Origin: Nectonema munidae
Lineage: Eukaryota; Nematomorpha; Nectonematoida; Nectonematidae
Length of the DNA: 64,000 nucleotides
Assembly: GCA_030549495.1 (NCBI GenBank)
Contig: JAUIRK010000905.1
Coordinates: 377,001 to 441,000, forward strand
Reading direction: 5' to 3'
Shown here: positions 1 to 12,297 of the stretch, one piece after another
Layout: every line of letters begins with the position of its first letter
Position numbering within the stretch: the stretch's first letter is position 1
Made by a program: the position numbers and the translations under genes
The notes under the pieces: model-generated
Databases searched by the model: none
What the model was told of the DNA's origin: nothing
Seen by the model: the letters and a program-made list of their open reading frames with translations, nothing else

Positions 1-795
1 CCAGACTGTTGTCCCAACAAAAAGTTCACCATCTTCAGGTCACCACAAATAAACCACTTATGCTGATCATAATCAATTTTCTCCAGCACATACTTCACCG
101 TTTCATACTTCTCCTTCAGTGTAGTCGAGTGAGCGATGGGTACAGAGGCAAACTGGTTACCGTTGTGTAGAAGAACACATTTCAGTGATCGCTTGCTGCT
201 GTCAATGAACAGTCTCCAATCTTTGAGTTCGTACTGTGGCACTCCAAGCTTGAGCAGAAGCTACGCAATATCAGCACAGTACACCAAGTCCTTCTCTTCA
301 GAGAAAAAACAGAGGTACTCTTGATGCCTGTTGCGGAAGAAGCTGATGCGAGCACTGTCAGAGAGGAGGTTTTTTTCCTTCAATCTGGATGCCAACAGTT
401 CGGCAGAGTCCTTTGACAAGCTGAGGTCGCGAACTAGATCATTCAATTCCTTTTGGGAAAATGGATGTGGAGCATCATCTTCAAGAACCACTTCTTCTTC
501 TTCTTCATGTCCTTCAACACTGGAGGCATCTTCGTCACTAATGTCAGGAAGTTCGCCGAAGATAGGCACTCGAATTGCATCACAATGAGCTACAGGACGA
601 CGTGCTGATTGAAGATCAGGATACTTGAGGCTGCCCCGGTTCTTTCTGTTGATTCCAGACACATCAACAGCGCAGAAGTAGCAGTCAGTGACATGGTTTG
701 TCGGCTCCCTCCAAACCATGGGAATTCCAAACTTCAGACTCCTCTTGCCGTTGGTCCACCCACGCAGAGTCTCGGCGCATGTAGGCGCATGTAGG
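1..795 (-). pseudogene. Decayed copy of a multicopy arthropod protein family (unknown function), runs off the left edge
   Basis: Reading leftward from about 795, the minus strand encodes a Cys-rich N-terminal piece with the hallmarks MVWREPTNH and DCYFC, then KYPDLQSARRPVAHC, a Glu-rich linker, the motif SQKELNDLVRDLSLSKDSAE, and then WRLFIDSSKRSLKCVLLHNG and FICGDLKMVNFLLGQQS. I know this architecture from many uncharacterised, multicopy predicted proteins in arthropods and Hydra; a paired C-terminal region is seen in the copy at 44.6-45.7 kb. The Cys/His pattern near WREP..H..DCYFC looks zinc-binding (inference). The frame carries at least one in-frame stop, so this copy is probably dead. 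The rest of the gene lies to the left of the window. The biochemical role is unknown; a transposon-derived origin is plausible from the copy number. Confidence 0.7.
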
Positions 796-2387
796 TATTG
801 TACATTCTTCAGAGTTCGTTATTTCAAGAAATACAACTTTTTACCTGAATACTTCTTGTCATTAAAATAATTATTTCCAATCAAAACAATTATTTGACAT
901 GACATTTTGACCCCACCAACTTCTTCTAAAATGCTCCACACATGCGTACATGTGAACAAAAATGTAAAAAACGACATGTGGCCATATCTCAAAAACTTGA
1001 CCTGATTGAACAAAACTAATGTGAGTTTTGCATTCAGCGCATCAGATTCGTCCTAAATCAGCTTAAAAAATGCAGACAACAAATTTGTTGTTGACCAGTG
1101 TAATCAATATATTAGATCCACACATGTTTCATTTTGGTTTTAAAATATCTGAAAGCTTCAATCAAATTTGCGGTTTACTTCTAAATACTGTCTTCAAAAA
1201 AATAAAATATCTGTTTTATACCAAATCGACTATTCTTATTTTATTTCTGTACTGGATTTTGGATAATACGGTTAAAAAATATCTCGAAGTAACAATTGAA
1301 TTAGTAATGTATGCCTGAAAATCAGTTCTGTAAAAAATTTTCAAAAAATCGCTGCATATTAGGTATATAGTAAAAATGTACTTTTTTTTTTTTGTATATT
1401 TTGGCTTATAATACTTTCTACAATCATCCTGAGTATGAAATATTTATTTAAAAAAAACAAAACGTATTATAAAATCTTTTGAAAATTTGTATGAGAGAAG
1501 GAACCAAGTTGAAAACTAATTGAAAAGAACATGTGATCAAAACAAATAATTAAAAAAATATATGTATCTTGACTAAATGGAAGATCTACCATGTTCTAAT
1601 GAACTAGGAAGTGGTATTATATAATATTCGGTGCTTCAAAAAAGATTTTGACTGTGAAAAACAAGTTCCTCTTTTACAAATGAAAAATATTTAAATCTAT
1701 AGCTTATCATCTAGGATTACAATTAACATTTAGCTAAGATGGGTAGGAAATCTGAAAATTTAGAATAGGTCAGATTTATCAAAAAATGGCACAGATGTGA
1801 AAATTTAGTCACTGTCAAGATATTTTTAATTTTAATTGAATTTGTCCATCTTTTTCCTTTTGCGTCAAAGAAATAATTTTTTAGATGAAGAACGTGGACA
1901 ACTTTTTGTAATTGAACAATGAACATCACGAATGATTCATCAGAAAAAAACCTTTGAAATGAGATTGGTTGACAAATATTCAGGCCTGATAATAAAATAC
2001 GATACTGATAAAAAAAGTCATCATCAAGAAGATTCTTTAATCAGAATGCTTTGAGAGAGGAAAAAAGAAATTTATCCTTATAAAAAATTTTTCGAACACG
2101 CATTGAAAAATATAGATTTGTAATGAAAAAAGAGCTACCAAGAAAGGATAATCATAGAATGAATAGCAAAATTACATAGTGTAAATTATATGACGTAGAG
2201 ACTACGAGCCGATAACGAATTTGTAGCCAAAAAGATGGAGGTCCTATCGAGTTACATAAGTTATTGTAGAATGAAATATTTTGAGTGAATTAAACACCTA
2301 AAATTGGTTTATTAAATAAATTAGGAAAATAATTACCAGAGAAATACTGTAAGTAGAAGTCATTTTTATGTTTATATATTTGACATT
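796..2387. other. AT-rich intergenic DNA without recognised genes
   Basis: No open frame here shows recognisable homology, codon structure or splice signals. The short frames are AT-rich and low complexity. No terminal repeats were identified. Confidence 0.5.
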
Positions 2388-3335
2388 GATTTACAGGTTT
2401 AATCGATTTTTTGACAGGTTTTATTGATTTCATAAAAAATGAACATCACCATTAAATTCTACATACTTGAAATGAATAAAAAAACTTTTTATAAGAATAA
2501 AAATTTTAATTTTGACATGGGCTGTCATATTTAAATTATTTTGTCAGGTTTGACTAATTTTAATTAAAAAAAAAGGAATATAATCATTAATCAGTAAACA
2601 CAGACTACTTGAAAATGAGTATATGTGTGTAAAATGCCATACACGGTAAACATCATCACCTCCCTATACTTTCTATTAAACGTAATTCTCTAATTCAAAA
2701 AACTGTGCCTGATCCTTTCTTTTTGGAATAAATCAATTTTTTGACAGTTTTGATTGATTTTCATTAAAAAATTAATATCATCACTGAATTACGCATGCTT
2801 AAAAATAGATATATATGTGTAAAAAACTTTATATTATTACTTAGATAAAAAGTTGCTTTTTAAGATGAGCTCTCATATATAAATCAATGCTTTGATAACT
2901 TTAATTGATTTTTATAAAAAAAATTCAATATCACCGCTGAATTCCGCATCCTTGAAAATGGGTGTATATGTGTAAAAAACAGTATATAATTATTTAGATA
3001 AAAAGTTTCTTTTTTGAGATGAGCTGTCATATGTAAATCACTTTTTTGACAGGTTTGAATGATTTTCATAAAAAATGAATATCACCACTGAATTCAGCAT
3101 ATTTGAAAATGGGTATACATGTGTAAAAAACTTTATATAATTATTTAGATAAAAAGCTTCTTTTTGAGATGAGTTGTCATATTTAGATCAATTTTTTGAC
3201 AGGTTTGATTGATTTTCATAAAAAAATGAATATCGCCACTGAATAGTTCTTTTTGAGATGAGCTGTCAAATATAAATCAATTTTTTGACAGGTTTGATAA
3301 AAAATGGACATCACCACTGAATTAAAAAAAAAGTT
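2388..3335. repeat. Satellite-like tandem array, about 150-bp unit
   Basis: A sentence-like block recurs six to seven times: a TTTTTTGACAGGTTTGATTG box, a CATAAAAAATGAATATCACC box, CACTGAATTC, then ATTATTTAGATAAAAAG and GAGATGAGCTGTCATAT. GACAGGTTT-like boxes fall near 2415, 2555, 2745, 2890, 3043, 3190 and 3283, so the spacing is about 147-151 bp for the better units, with the last unit shortened to about 93 bp. The units diverge leftward, and the best-matching pair lies near 3043-3250, suggesting the array expanded most recently at its right end. No coding capacity is apparent. Confidence 0.8.
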
Positions 3336-4957
3336 TTTTTGACATAGTTGAAATATATTTGTAAAAATATTTATAAAAACTTATGTTTGATAAAAACAGG
3401 GGAGGGGAGCGGGCACTTTACGCCCCCCCCCCAGCACTTGAGCGGGCAAATTTAGCCCAGCTTAGGAATTACTATTCTAAACTATGGTGCAACAATTCAC
3501 TTCTATACCCAGACAATTCGTAAATTTTTCTTTCAAAGACCGAATTTTCGTAATAGCAAATTGCCTGCGACTTAATTTTCTAGGAATAAACGTTCTTGGA
3601 TTGAATTTTCCGACACCTTTTAAACATATCCATTCCGCTTATAACCAACTTCTTAAATCATTTTCCTTTAGGTAATTAAAATTAAATTAATCATTCTGAG
3701 CCATGTAATTAAGTGTCTGTCAGCTTTAATATAATTGACATTCACTATCACTCATGATAGTTCTATCCTCCTTTCACGTATTACAGCTAGCAATGACTCT
3801 TAAGTGTATTTCTTTACCGCAGTGTCTTTTTCTATTGACTAGTGAGCGCAAATATGTGAAACATTGAGAAGTTTTAGCTTTTCACGCTGAAATTATGTAA
3901 TTGTTCTTTTTGCTGCAATTTCTGTTTTTAGGGAATTCATTTACAACTTCTTTGGGCACACGATCATAGGCTTTTTCCAAGTTACTTTAAAAATGTTCAG
4001 GGGAAAATTTCGTGAGAATCTGATAATAGAAATGAGATGAAAGGAGGCTATCTAACAAATCCAAAACTATTTAGGACAATGTACTAAATGGACCTCAACC
4101 TTTCGATCTCAAAATTGATAGGGTATATTCATGAGGTTAGTTTTATTCGATGCAGCTTTTGCTAAGCTACAAATCATCTTCTTTTGAACTCGGTGGATAG
4201 CGTATCAAAAAAAGAAAAAGAGAATTAGGCTCCCGAAAGGAATCCCCACAGTTGAAGAAGGCCATAAAAATGACCAAAAATCGTTTTAAAGGGTATATAA
4301 TTTTTTTTGCATATTTATCAAATTCATAAACATCTGCCTATATTTAGATTAAAAAAATATGTACATTTTTAGAGGACCATGCACTAAATCGACCCCATCA
4401 TATGGACGACAGTGAGTCTTCCCAAAGGGCGATTTGGGGAGACTCACTAATGCAGACTGAGACAACTAATTTTTATATATTTTCTTAAGGTTGATAACGC
4501 TGTCCAGTAAACAGTTATGATAAAAAGCTTATAATAGTCTCAACCCGCTTCTGCCAGGGTTTGACAGTAACTTCGATTGTCGTACAATGATAACTCGAAA
4601 TCTTTTACGCGCACTTAATAATTTAATTCTAATTTTAAATAAAAAAAAATGAAGAAGGAATATGTTATCCATTTCATATAAAGTGTTAGACAGTATAAAA
4701 TTAGTGATATCAAATAGGAGATATTCTCAGACAATTGTTTTAAATAAATAATGAGTTATTTTAATCCGGTAGCTGACCATTGGGCCCTACTTTGGGAATT
4801 GTTTAGAGACAATTTAGGTAAATATAGGTAAATTAGGTAATGTAATCCTGCCCACAACGGAGGAGGAAATGTTGTATATGCCTGATCAAGATTTTAAATT
4901 TATTCAATGCAAAACCGAAAAGGATTTTCAAATTTTATAAAACATGAATATAAAATA
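3336..4957. other. Intergenic DNA with a short C-run and one hairpin
   Basis: No gene is recognisable. The stretch has a GC-richer patch with a C-run at about 3400-3460 and a long hairpin at 4411-4448 (listed separately). It ends at the presumed 3' end of RPL36. Confidence 0.4.
4411..4448. repeat. 13-bp inverted repeat (hairpin) with 12-base loop
   Basis: AGTGAGTCTTCCC at 4411-4423 pairs with GGGGAGACTCACT at 4436-4448, with a single position that is G.T in one orientation. There is no U-tract or adjacent gene end, so a terminator role is not supported. It may be a relic of a small foldback element. Confidence 0.55.
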
Positions 4958-4963
4958 TTTATT
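4958..4963 (-). promoter_or_regulatory. RPL36: Poly(A) signal of RPL36
   Basis: AATAAA on the minus strand, 24 bases past the RPL36 stop codon, is a canonical position for a compact ribosomal-protein 3' UTR. Confidence 0.5.
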
Positions 4964-4986
4964 CAAAATACATAATAAATCCAAGA

Positions 4987-7900
4987 TTATTGTTTGCGTT
5001 TTTGCATCTGAACAATTTTATTCATTTCTTCTCTCTTTCTTTTTCCTCTTTTATGAGTTCCAACCTTAAAAAGAAGTATGAAAATTAAAATATGCAAAAC
5101 AAATAGAGAATAAAATTTAATATGCATATAAGAATACAGAAATAAATATTTCATGAAAACATAGGAAAAGAAATACAATGAAACCTGAGGTTACAAGTGT
5201 TGACTCTTCTTAATAACTATAATTTATGTGGGTTAAAATTCATTGAAAAAGAAAACGAGATGATTAATATCCAAAAACAATACCTGAAGGAGAATAAGAA
5301 AAATATTTTGGTTCACGAACAGTTGGTTTTCTAATAACAAATTGTTCGTTTTGTTTTTCTTAGTCATTTTTCATCTGGACTAAATATGTATCCGAAGATA
5401 AAGAAAAAATATCTGCTTATAAATTAGAGAATATAGGAATTTTTAGAGTGGTGAATCTCCATTATAAACTACAATGCATTGGATACTAAAGACATATTTT
5501 TGAATTATTGTTCTGAAAAACTTTGAGAATGAAAATATTGAGATGTTTACGATTTTTGCGATTCACAGGCATCAGTTTTATCACGCTCTATAGTCATCAT
5601 AAAAAAATCCATAATATTAATTCCGATAAAGAAGAGCTCTAAATGGACTTATTTGCTCCAACACAACAAAAAAAATATTCAAAAAAAAAAGATCTAATTC
5701 ACTTATAAATTTTAATAACAAATCAGAACAAATTTATAACATACAAACTATAAATTAAGGCAGATAAAAAGAAATAAACTAGCAATTTTCTTCTCATCCT
5801 TTTCTAAGCTTTACGTGACCTAGAGCGTAAATTTAAAATATGATGGATTTCTATGACTATTCCTTTTGTTCTATAAAGATGAGTGTCATCAACAGAATGA
5901 AGTTTTTTTTTATGATTAAAAATATAAACACTGGAAATTCTGTATAGATCACAAGTCAGTTTGTTCGCGAAGCCTTCGATTTTCCTAAAATTTTACATCA
6001 AGTATCCAAAACATTACATTTTATGAAGATTTGGTGGAAAATTTTCATTTAGAACGTAAATATTTAGCGGAAAAAGTGCGAATTAGGAACTTTGTATGAG
6101 TAAAATGACATAATTCATTATGATAAATATGATTAAAAAACAGCCGGTGCAAAAAAACTATGGTGAAATTATGCGAGCTATTTCATTTTTCTTGAGGAAA
6201 TATTACGTTAGGCACAGTTAAGCCGAAAAATTGTACATTTCAAGCCATAACTTAGTTCAACGTTTCAATAGTTCACTTGTAAAAAAATAAAATGACTCGA
6301 GAAATTATTTGTATAAAATAAAATCAGAACTTTTCCATTTAGATACAGTGAAAGAGAGTTCTGCCTCCGGCGCAGAATTTATTTGTATCATCAATAAAAA
6401 TTCAATCGAGATATTTTTAACTTAAATAGTAATGCAATAATGGTTTTATACACTTTTTATTCCAATGTTCCATACCTATTGGTGATGGAACGATTAATGA
6501 GAATCGGGATTCCTGTTTTTATTAAATATCGGAATCACATGAGAGGATTTCATTAGTAACCTTTCGATATCGCAAACCCTGTTCTTTTTTAGGAGTATTA
6601 AAAAAGGTTAACTTTTTAAGCCTATTTTAAAATTTAAATAAATTAACTTAAATTTTATTTAACTCGATTTATTGATGTTTCAAATTAATTTTTTTTATGT
6701 ATCGAAAGGGACATCCGAAAAATTTACTGCTAACACCCGATTCTTCAATTATTTTTTTATTAAATAAACATGGTTAACATTTTAAATGTCTATTGTTGAA
6801 TAATCTTCTGTTTTTGTATCTCTAAGATAAATTAAAATAATTCTTTCTTCCATATAGAAAATTAGATTTATCTAAGCTAGCTGTTTTAACTAGAAAGCAA
6901 GAAACAAATTAAAAACTTCAAATATATAAATTGTATTGTGAAGACGAGTTAAACTAAGAGAAGGGAAAGACTTTTGATGTAAGATTCTTTATTATATTCG
7001 CTGAAGGTAGTTAGGCTTTTATGATCAGGAATTTTTATTTCTGACTTCTGGAGGATGGGAAAGTGTTTTAATTGGAAATGATAATCCAGGGTTAGGGTGC
7101 TTTTTTGTCCTTAGCATCTTGTAGATCTCCGGTTTATTGTTAAAGTATGTAATCAGATAAATTATGTCTTTAGTTTAGCATCAATTGCCCAAGAGAAAAT
7201 AGCAATTTTGAAAATGCGGTAAAGAGGTTTGCAATTAACTGATTAGTCCGAATACGATTTTGGTTATTTCATCAAAAATTAGGGTTTGTCTACGTTCTAT
7301 TTATAGGACATTCGTTGTTAAAGAAGATAATTCTTTTATTATAATTTTTCTTCTGACTGCGTCATAGATAGAAGGTAAAATATGTAATACTGTTAAAAGT
7401 TTGGTGAGTATATATTTGTTAAAGTGGAATTTTATGTCATTTTTGGATATATTAACTTTTTAAAAGGTCTTTGCCACTTGTGTAAAAGATTATAAGGTAA
7501 TTATTAACGCTAGAGAGTCAAAGCGACATGTTAAAGAAAACCTTGACGGGTGAGATCCCAATATATTTTGAATTATTCATTCTTTATATCCGAAAAATAG
7601 GACACACTTTTAAGAAAGCTGTTATGGAGAATTTAACTTAGAGCCTGATAAACCATATGCGAAGTTGTGTAAAAGATTGTGCAAACGTTTTTTAAATTTA
7701 TACTGCTAGTTATAATAGCTAATACTCTTCCCCGAATTCGATTATAAATTATTCACTCACAGGAATGGTATATGAAAAGTCTGTATTATTTTCATAGTTG
7801 GAGGCGCCATATATACACTAATGGTTGGTTAATCCGTCATCTACGGTTATAGCAGTAATCAAGTCGTATTAAAAATATTTAAAAAAATACAAAAAAATCA

Positions 7901-8535
7901 ACAAATCTTATTATTCACTGAAAAAAGTGTCAAATAGTAAATTGGCGGATTAGAAGATCATCACTAGAACAAATATTAAATGTATTGATGAAGAAATTAG
8001 TGTTTTTACGACATATATAGTCTAACATTTACAATAAATTGCTGAATCTCAACATAAACGCAATAAAATGTCCAGATTCACAATAAAATGCTTCAGTAAA
8101 AAACAATGAAGTAAAGTCTACTTTATAACAAGATATACTTAATTCTCTATAGTACAAAAAAGAGCGCATTAAAGAATAATGAGCCTTGGGGTCTTAAAAA
8201 TTCCAATAAACAATATATGACAAAAAAATTATGAAAATTAGAGAGAAAATAATTACTCGTTTTTTCAAAAACTTCAAAGCTCTCTTATCTCGTGAGACTT
8301 TGAGTAATTCAATAGCACGCTTTTCATAAGGAGCAAAGCCAGTGACTTCTCGAACGAGATCTTTGACAAACTGAATCTTTTTATTACTCCTCTATGTAAA
8401 AGGGTATTTAATAAAAATAAAATCAAAAAAAAATGATCAACTTACTCTTCTTCTAGAGGGCCTAGGTGGCACGACATTTTTAGTGACCTTGTATCCTTTA
8501 TTCAACCCAATAGCCAAGTCATATTTTATTGCCAT
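4987..8535 (-). CDS. RPL36: 60S ribosomal protein L36 (eL36), three coding exons
   Basis: eL36 is a small basic protein of the large ribosomal subunit. The coding exons are 8446-8535, 8257-8391 and 4987-5064, all phase 0 with GT-AG borders, giving exactly 100 residues (human eL36 is 105). Exon 1 reads [20 protein letters not shown] followed by PRPSRRR, as in human [20 protein letters not shown]. Exon 2 carries [20 protein letters not shown] and [17 protein letters not shown]. Exon 3 reads [18 protein letters not shown] and ends QKRKQ-stop. The start is fixed by the family's N-terminus. A pyrimidine tract and AG at about 8551 just before the ATG suggest an intron in the 5' UTR, common in ribosomal-protein genes. 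The second intron (5065-8256, 3.2 kb) is unusually long for such a gene. All frames are open, so this is a live gene and not a processed copy. Confidence 0.95.
5065..8256 (-). other. Large intron 2 of RPL36
   Basis: AT-rich intron of 3.2 kb bounded by a GTAATT donor (8256) and a TTTTTAAG acceptor (5065). I see no coding frame, terminal repeats or RNA gene in it. Confidence 0.75.
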
Positions 8536-8550
8536 TTAAATACTATCTAT

Positions 8551-10837
8551 TAAAAAAAATAAATGGTTTGATCTAAGTAAATATCTGCATAAATTGTGTT
8601 AAAATTTTCTATTAATCTTTTAGGCGTATAAAATAAGTAGGAATCTATCGGATAGGAATAAAACCGGATATCCGACTTTTGAAAAGAGCAGAATCCGAAT
8701 ATCATATAAAATTTATCGGAGGATATCAGGTCAAATATTGAATAATTGAAAAAATTATTTTATTTAACGATTTATAAAGAATAAGTATAATTTAATTCCA
8801 TTTATTTAATTTTCACACTTCAAATTCCGTCTTGCAAAGGTTAAAGTCTGTGACTACAACGTTCTTAAAGATTTTAGTATCCTCAATTTTTACAAAAATG
8901 ACCCTTTTGAACCAGCTTTCAGAGTTTATATCTCAAGAACCATAAGACTTATAAAGTGGAGATAAACATCGGTAAACTTTTCTTAAAGAGTTCTATAATT
9001 AATTATACCAATTTTTAAAAATTCATAAAACTAGGTTGAATTGACATGAATGCCTCAAATTATTTAGACAATCGTCAGAAAAACTATATTAAATTTTCAA
9101 ACATTAAAATCTTTAAATACTTTGTTTATATCTTTACCAGACTCTTCCAAATCTTTATAAACTTAATTAAGTGGTATACTCCAAGGATCGCTTTTCATAA
9201 TCAAACAAATTATTATAAATATGCTGTTTTAAAATAAACTGTAAACCATTATTAATTACTATAGCATTCCAAAAAACTAATTTTATAATTCAGATATTTG
9301 AATGAAAAACCGTTGACAACGATTAATGAAAATATTTCAAATCATATATAAAAAATAGAACATATAAAGAAACGCCATACTTTTATAAATATATAAAGTT
9401 TTACTAAAACAAGAATAAAAAGTGAAAAAGTAAAAAAATCTAAAATATTTAAAAATCAAGTCTTAAAAATACGGTAATCATAATATATTTCTTTTATATA
9501 GATGCAAGAAGAGATTCAAAAGTCTGCTAAGAAAATTGTAGCACAAAAATTAAGTTAATATTTGCTTTTTTTTTCCTCAGCTAAAGAAGCTCTGTAATAG
9601 GCTAAAATGTGAACCTTTTTACTTGTAAAAAAGAGCATGAAGCATAATTGCAATTTAATTGCTATTAACTCACACGTAAAAATCGCTATTATGGCAGGTT
9701 TTATCGTGATCCAAATATAATTTATATTAATATACATGAATCGAAAAGAATAACAATTATTATTGGAAAATCTTGGAATTAATCCAATATTGGATTAATA
9801 TTAGATTTAGGAAAATTTTTTATCAATTGTTTCTTACTATTTCTGTATTATTCTATCCAAAATATTTTCTAGCATGTTTTCATCATCATCTGTTAAAGTT
9901 TTTCCTAGATATACTGTGGTGGTTTAACCACTACTTAGAAATACAGAACAAACAAGTTTCCCGATGCGTATTCGCTAGATATTAATAATTGTTGGTATGA
10001 GGAATTAAAGATAGCTTCGTAGAAAACAAATATATAAGTACAGCCTTTCTCTGAATGGTATCTTTAGATATGCTTTGCTTCCTAGTATCACACCTCACAT
10101 TAGAGCACCTGAAAACTATGTAAATATAGAAAGAAAAAGATAGATCCTAGAAAATATAATTTATCATGAAGAAAACTTAAATAAAAGAGATGAAACTATT
10201 CCTTTCAATAATTTTCAATTTATTTGTCTTAATTTAACATTTGATGACGATACTGGACCAGATGACATAAATATATTTGTTGTTCAAAATGTATTTTTCA
10301 TATAGTACAATCTCTAGTACGGTGGCTCTCAATCTTTTTACTATCTCGCCCCTTTAAGATCGAACCTTTTTCTCCACGTCCCCTTGCATCTGTACTTTTA
10401 ATTCCTTCCTAAATTTTTAAGAAAAATAAAAAATATTTTAATATATATTCGTTTTATTAACAATGAATATAAATAAGCGAGATACTGGTATACATTTTAG
10501 TAATTATTTGTAACATTATTAACATTATGTTTGATTATTAGTGAGATATTTGACATTGCTATATGTGGATTAGAAAATAGTTAGAATCCAATGAATCTGA
10601 TTTGAGACTAAATGGTAAACAGAAAGATATTTGACCCAGAATATGTTATTCAATATAGAAAATAGATCAGCAAATTGTAAATAAGTAATACCCATCACAA
10701 AGGGGTATTCATGCATTGCTTTCATAAATATAATATCTCCCCACATTTCAGGAAATCGTATGAACTCACGCCTCCTCTTAGAAGTTGCGCGCACATAACA
10801 ACTGAGTCTAGTACATATTTTCAATTCATCTCGTATT
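8551..10837. other. Region upstream of RPL36 without recognised coding genes
   Basis: It should contain the RPL36 promoter and a 5' UTR exon, but no convincing core promoter can be picked out of the AT-rich background. A perfect 22-bp palindrome sits at 9778-9799. Near 10316 a segment starting GGTGGCTCTCAATC and followed by CGCCCC resembles the end of a hAT-type element, but no partner end was found. Confidence 0.4.
9778..9799. repeat. Perfect 22-bp palindrome
   Basis: ATTAATCCAAT followed directly by ATTGGATTAAT. It contains CCAAT/ATTGG in both orientations. Function unknown; it may be chance in AT-rich DNA. Confidence 0.5.
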
Positions 10838-11245
10838 CAATGCAAGTTTCCTCGTTCTAACAAACTTACCAAGACTATTCCCGTTCTGAAGCCTTATAAA
10901 CATGCTAATGATATTGATTCGTATCGTACCATTTCATTGATCACTTTTTTTTCAAAATCTTTGAAAATCTATCCTAGTTAATTTCAATACTTTTTGTGTC
11001 TATCATAAATTGATTTATTGTAATCAATTTGGCTCTTTTGCCAAACGATCTACACAAGATAGATCTCATTCATTCTATTTCCGACTCTTTCAATAAAAAT
11101 TACATAATCCTAGGGGTGTTCTTAAACTTAAAAAAAGCGTTTGACTCTGTCAACTTTATTATTTTATGTCATAAATTATACAGGTATGGTTTCAGAAGTA
11201 CAATTCTTAACTGGATTAATTCTATTTTATCTTCACGTCCCTCTT
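10838..11245 (+). mobile_element. LINE-A reverse transcriptase, 5' part (split by a later insertion)
   Basis: The plus strand reads SNKLTKTIPVLKPYK, then SYRTISLI, then FLNLKKAFDSVNFIIL and YGFRSTILNWINSILSSRPS. These match the fingers and palm of non-LTR (Jockey/CR1-type) reverse transcriptases (IPIFKK, NYRPISLL, FLDLKKAFDTVNH, YGIRG...WF.SYLSNR). The frame stops being homologous at about 11240 and the family's next motif, PQGS, reappears at 16280. The element was therefore split by insertion of LINE-B. It is 5' truncated and has minor frame damage, so it is an inactive relic. Exact clade not assignable by eye. Confidence 0.75.
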
Positions 11246-12297
11246 ATGTTCCTATCCCGTAACCTCATCCATCACACGCAATTTGCATACCTTCCTAACA
11301 AAAATACGGAGACAGCATTATCTCGTCTAACTACCTACCTTGACTCTTCCCTTTCTACTCAGAAAATTTCTTCTACAATTTTCCTAGGCATATACAACGC
11401 TTTTAACTCAGCCTGGCATCCTGCCATCATCACAAACCTAGTTCACAAATTATTTCCTCCCAACATCATCAAATTTATATGGTCATACCTTTCAAACCGC
11501 TGTCTCATTTTTCACATCGAGCTTCCCTTTTCATCCATAAGCTAACCCTCTCGACTCCCCAAGGAGGATGTCTTTCCGATATCTTCCTGGCTAGTTCACA
11601 TAGACCCGCTTCACGATCGAATCTACACAAACACAGATTTCTCTCAATATTTTTCAGATGACATATTATTCATTTTCACCAGTAACTCTCAACAAGAAAA
11701 GCTCACCAAACCCTCTTCATTTCTACTAAGGCTACAAGAAAGAGCAAACACACATAAGATAGTCTTTAACTGCAGCAAAACCAGCCTCATTCACTTCACA
11801 CGCAAACCAAATAAAACCAATCAATTAAATACCACTACTTCTATGCCTGCCTCAAAAACTATGAAATATCTAGGACTTTACCTCCAATCCAATCTAAAAT
11901 TTTCAATACACTTTTAAAAAATATACCAAAAACTCTCAATCACAGATTTTCATTTAAGAGCGCTATTTCTTATAAATAGGGCCCCCGTCCCAAACACACC
12001 AAATATATATACTCATTCTTAGTCCTCCTAGTAATTCAATACTAAATTCTTTCTTGGGGCATCTCTTTAAAACACCCCACAACCATCCATTTTCTTAACA
12101 AAATACACCGTTTCTGCCTACTTTGCATCACCAACGCATATCGCACTACTACCACACACTGAGTAGAAATTCTAACAAACACCCTTCCTATATTCCGATC
12201 ACACCCACAACACTTCTCAATCCTATTCTTTCTACTCTATTCTATTAGAAAAAATATGCACCAAATATTGCTAACTACCTAGTTCATTCCTCTATAC
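11246..12297 (+). mobile_element. LINE-B, reverse transcriptase part (5' truncated, split)
   Basis: A second, different non-LTR reverse transcriptase begins here. Recognisable are QFAYLPNKNTETALSRLTTY, a palm motif IYNAFNSAWHPAII, FIWSYLSNRCLIFHI, STPQGGCLSD, then in other frames SDDILFIFTS (YADD-box position) and KYLGLYLQSNLKFS. Frame shifts separate the motifs, so it is degraded. The copy starts inside the palm region, which fits 5' truncation during target-primed insertion. Its RNase H half continues at 15134. Confidence 0.75.

Noticed and set aside
331-588. Plus-strand Ser-rich open frame
   Set aside because: Antisense to the Glu/Asp-rich linker of the unknown-family copy at 1-795; the Ser runs are the reverse complement of Glu codons.
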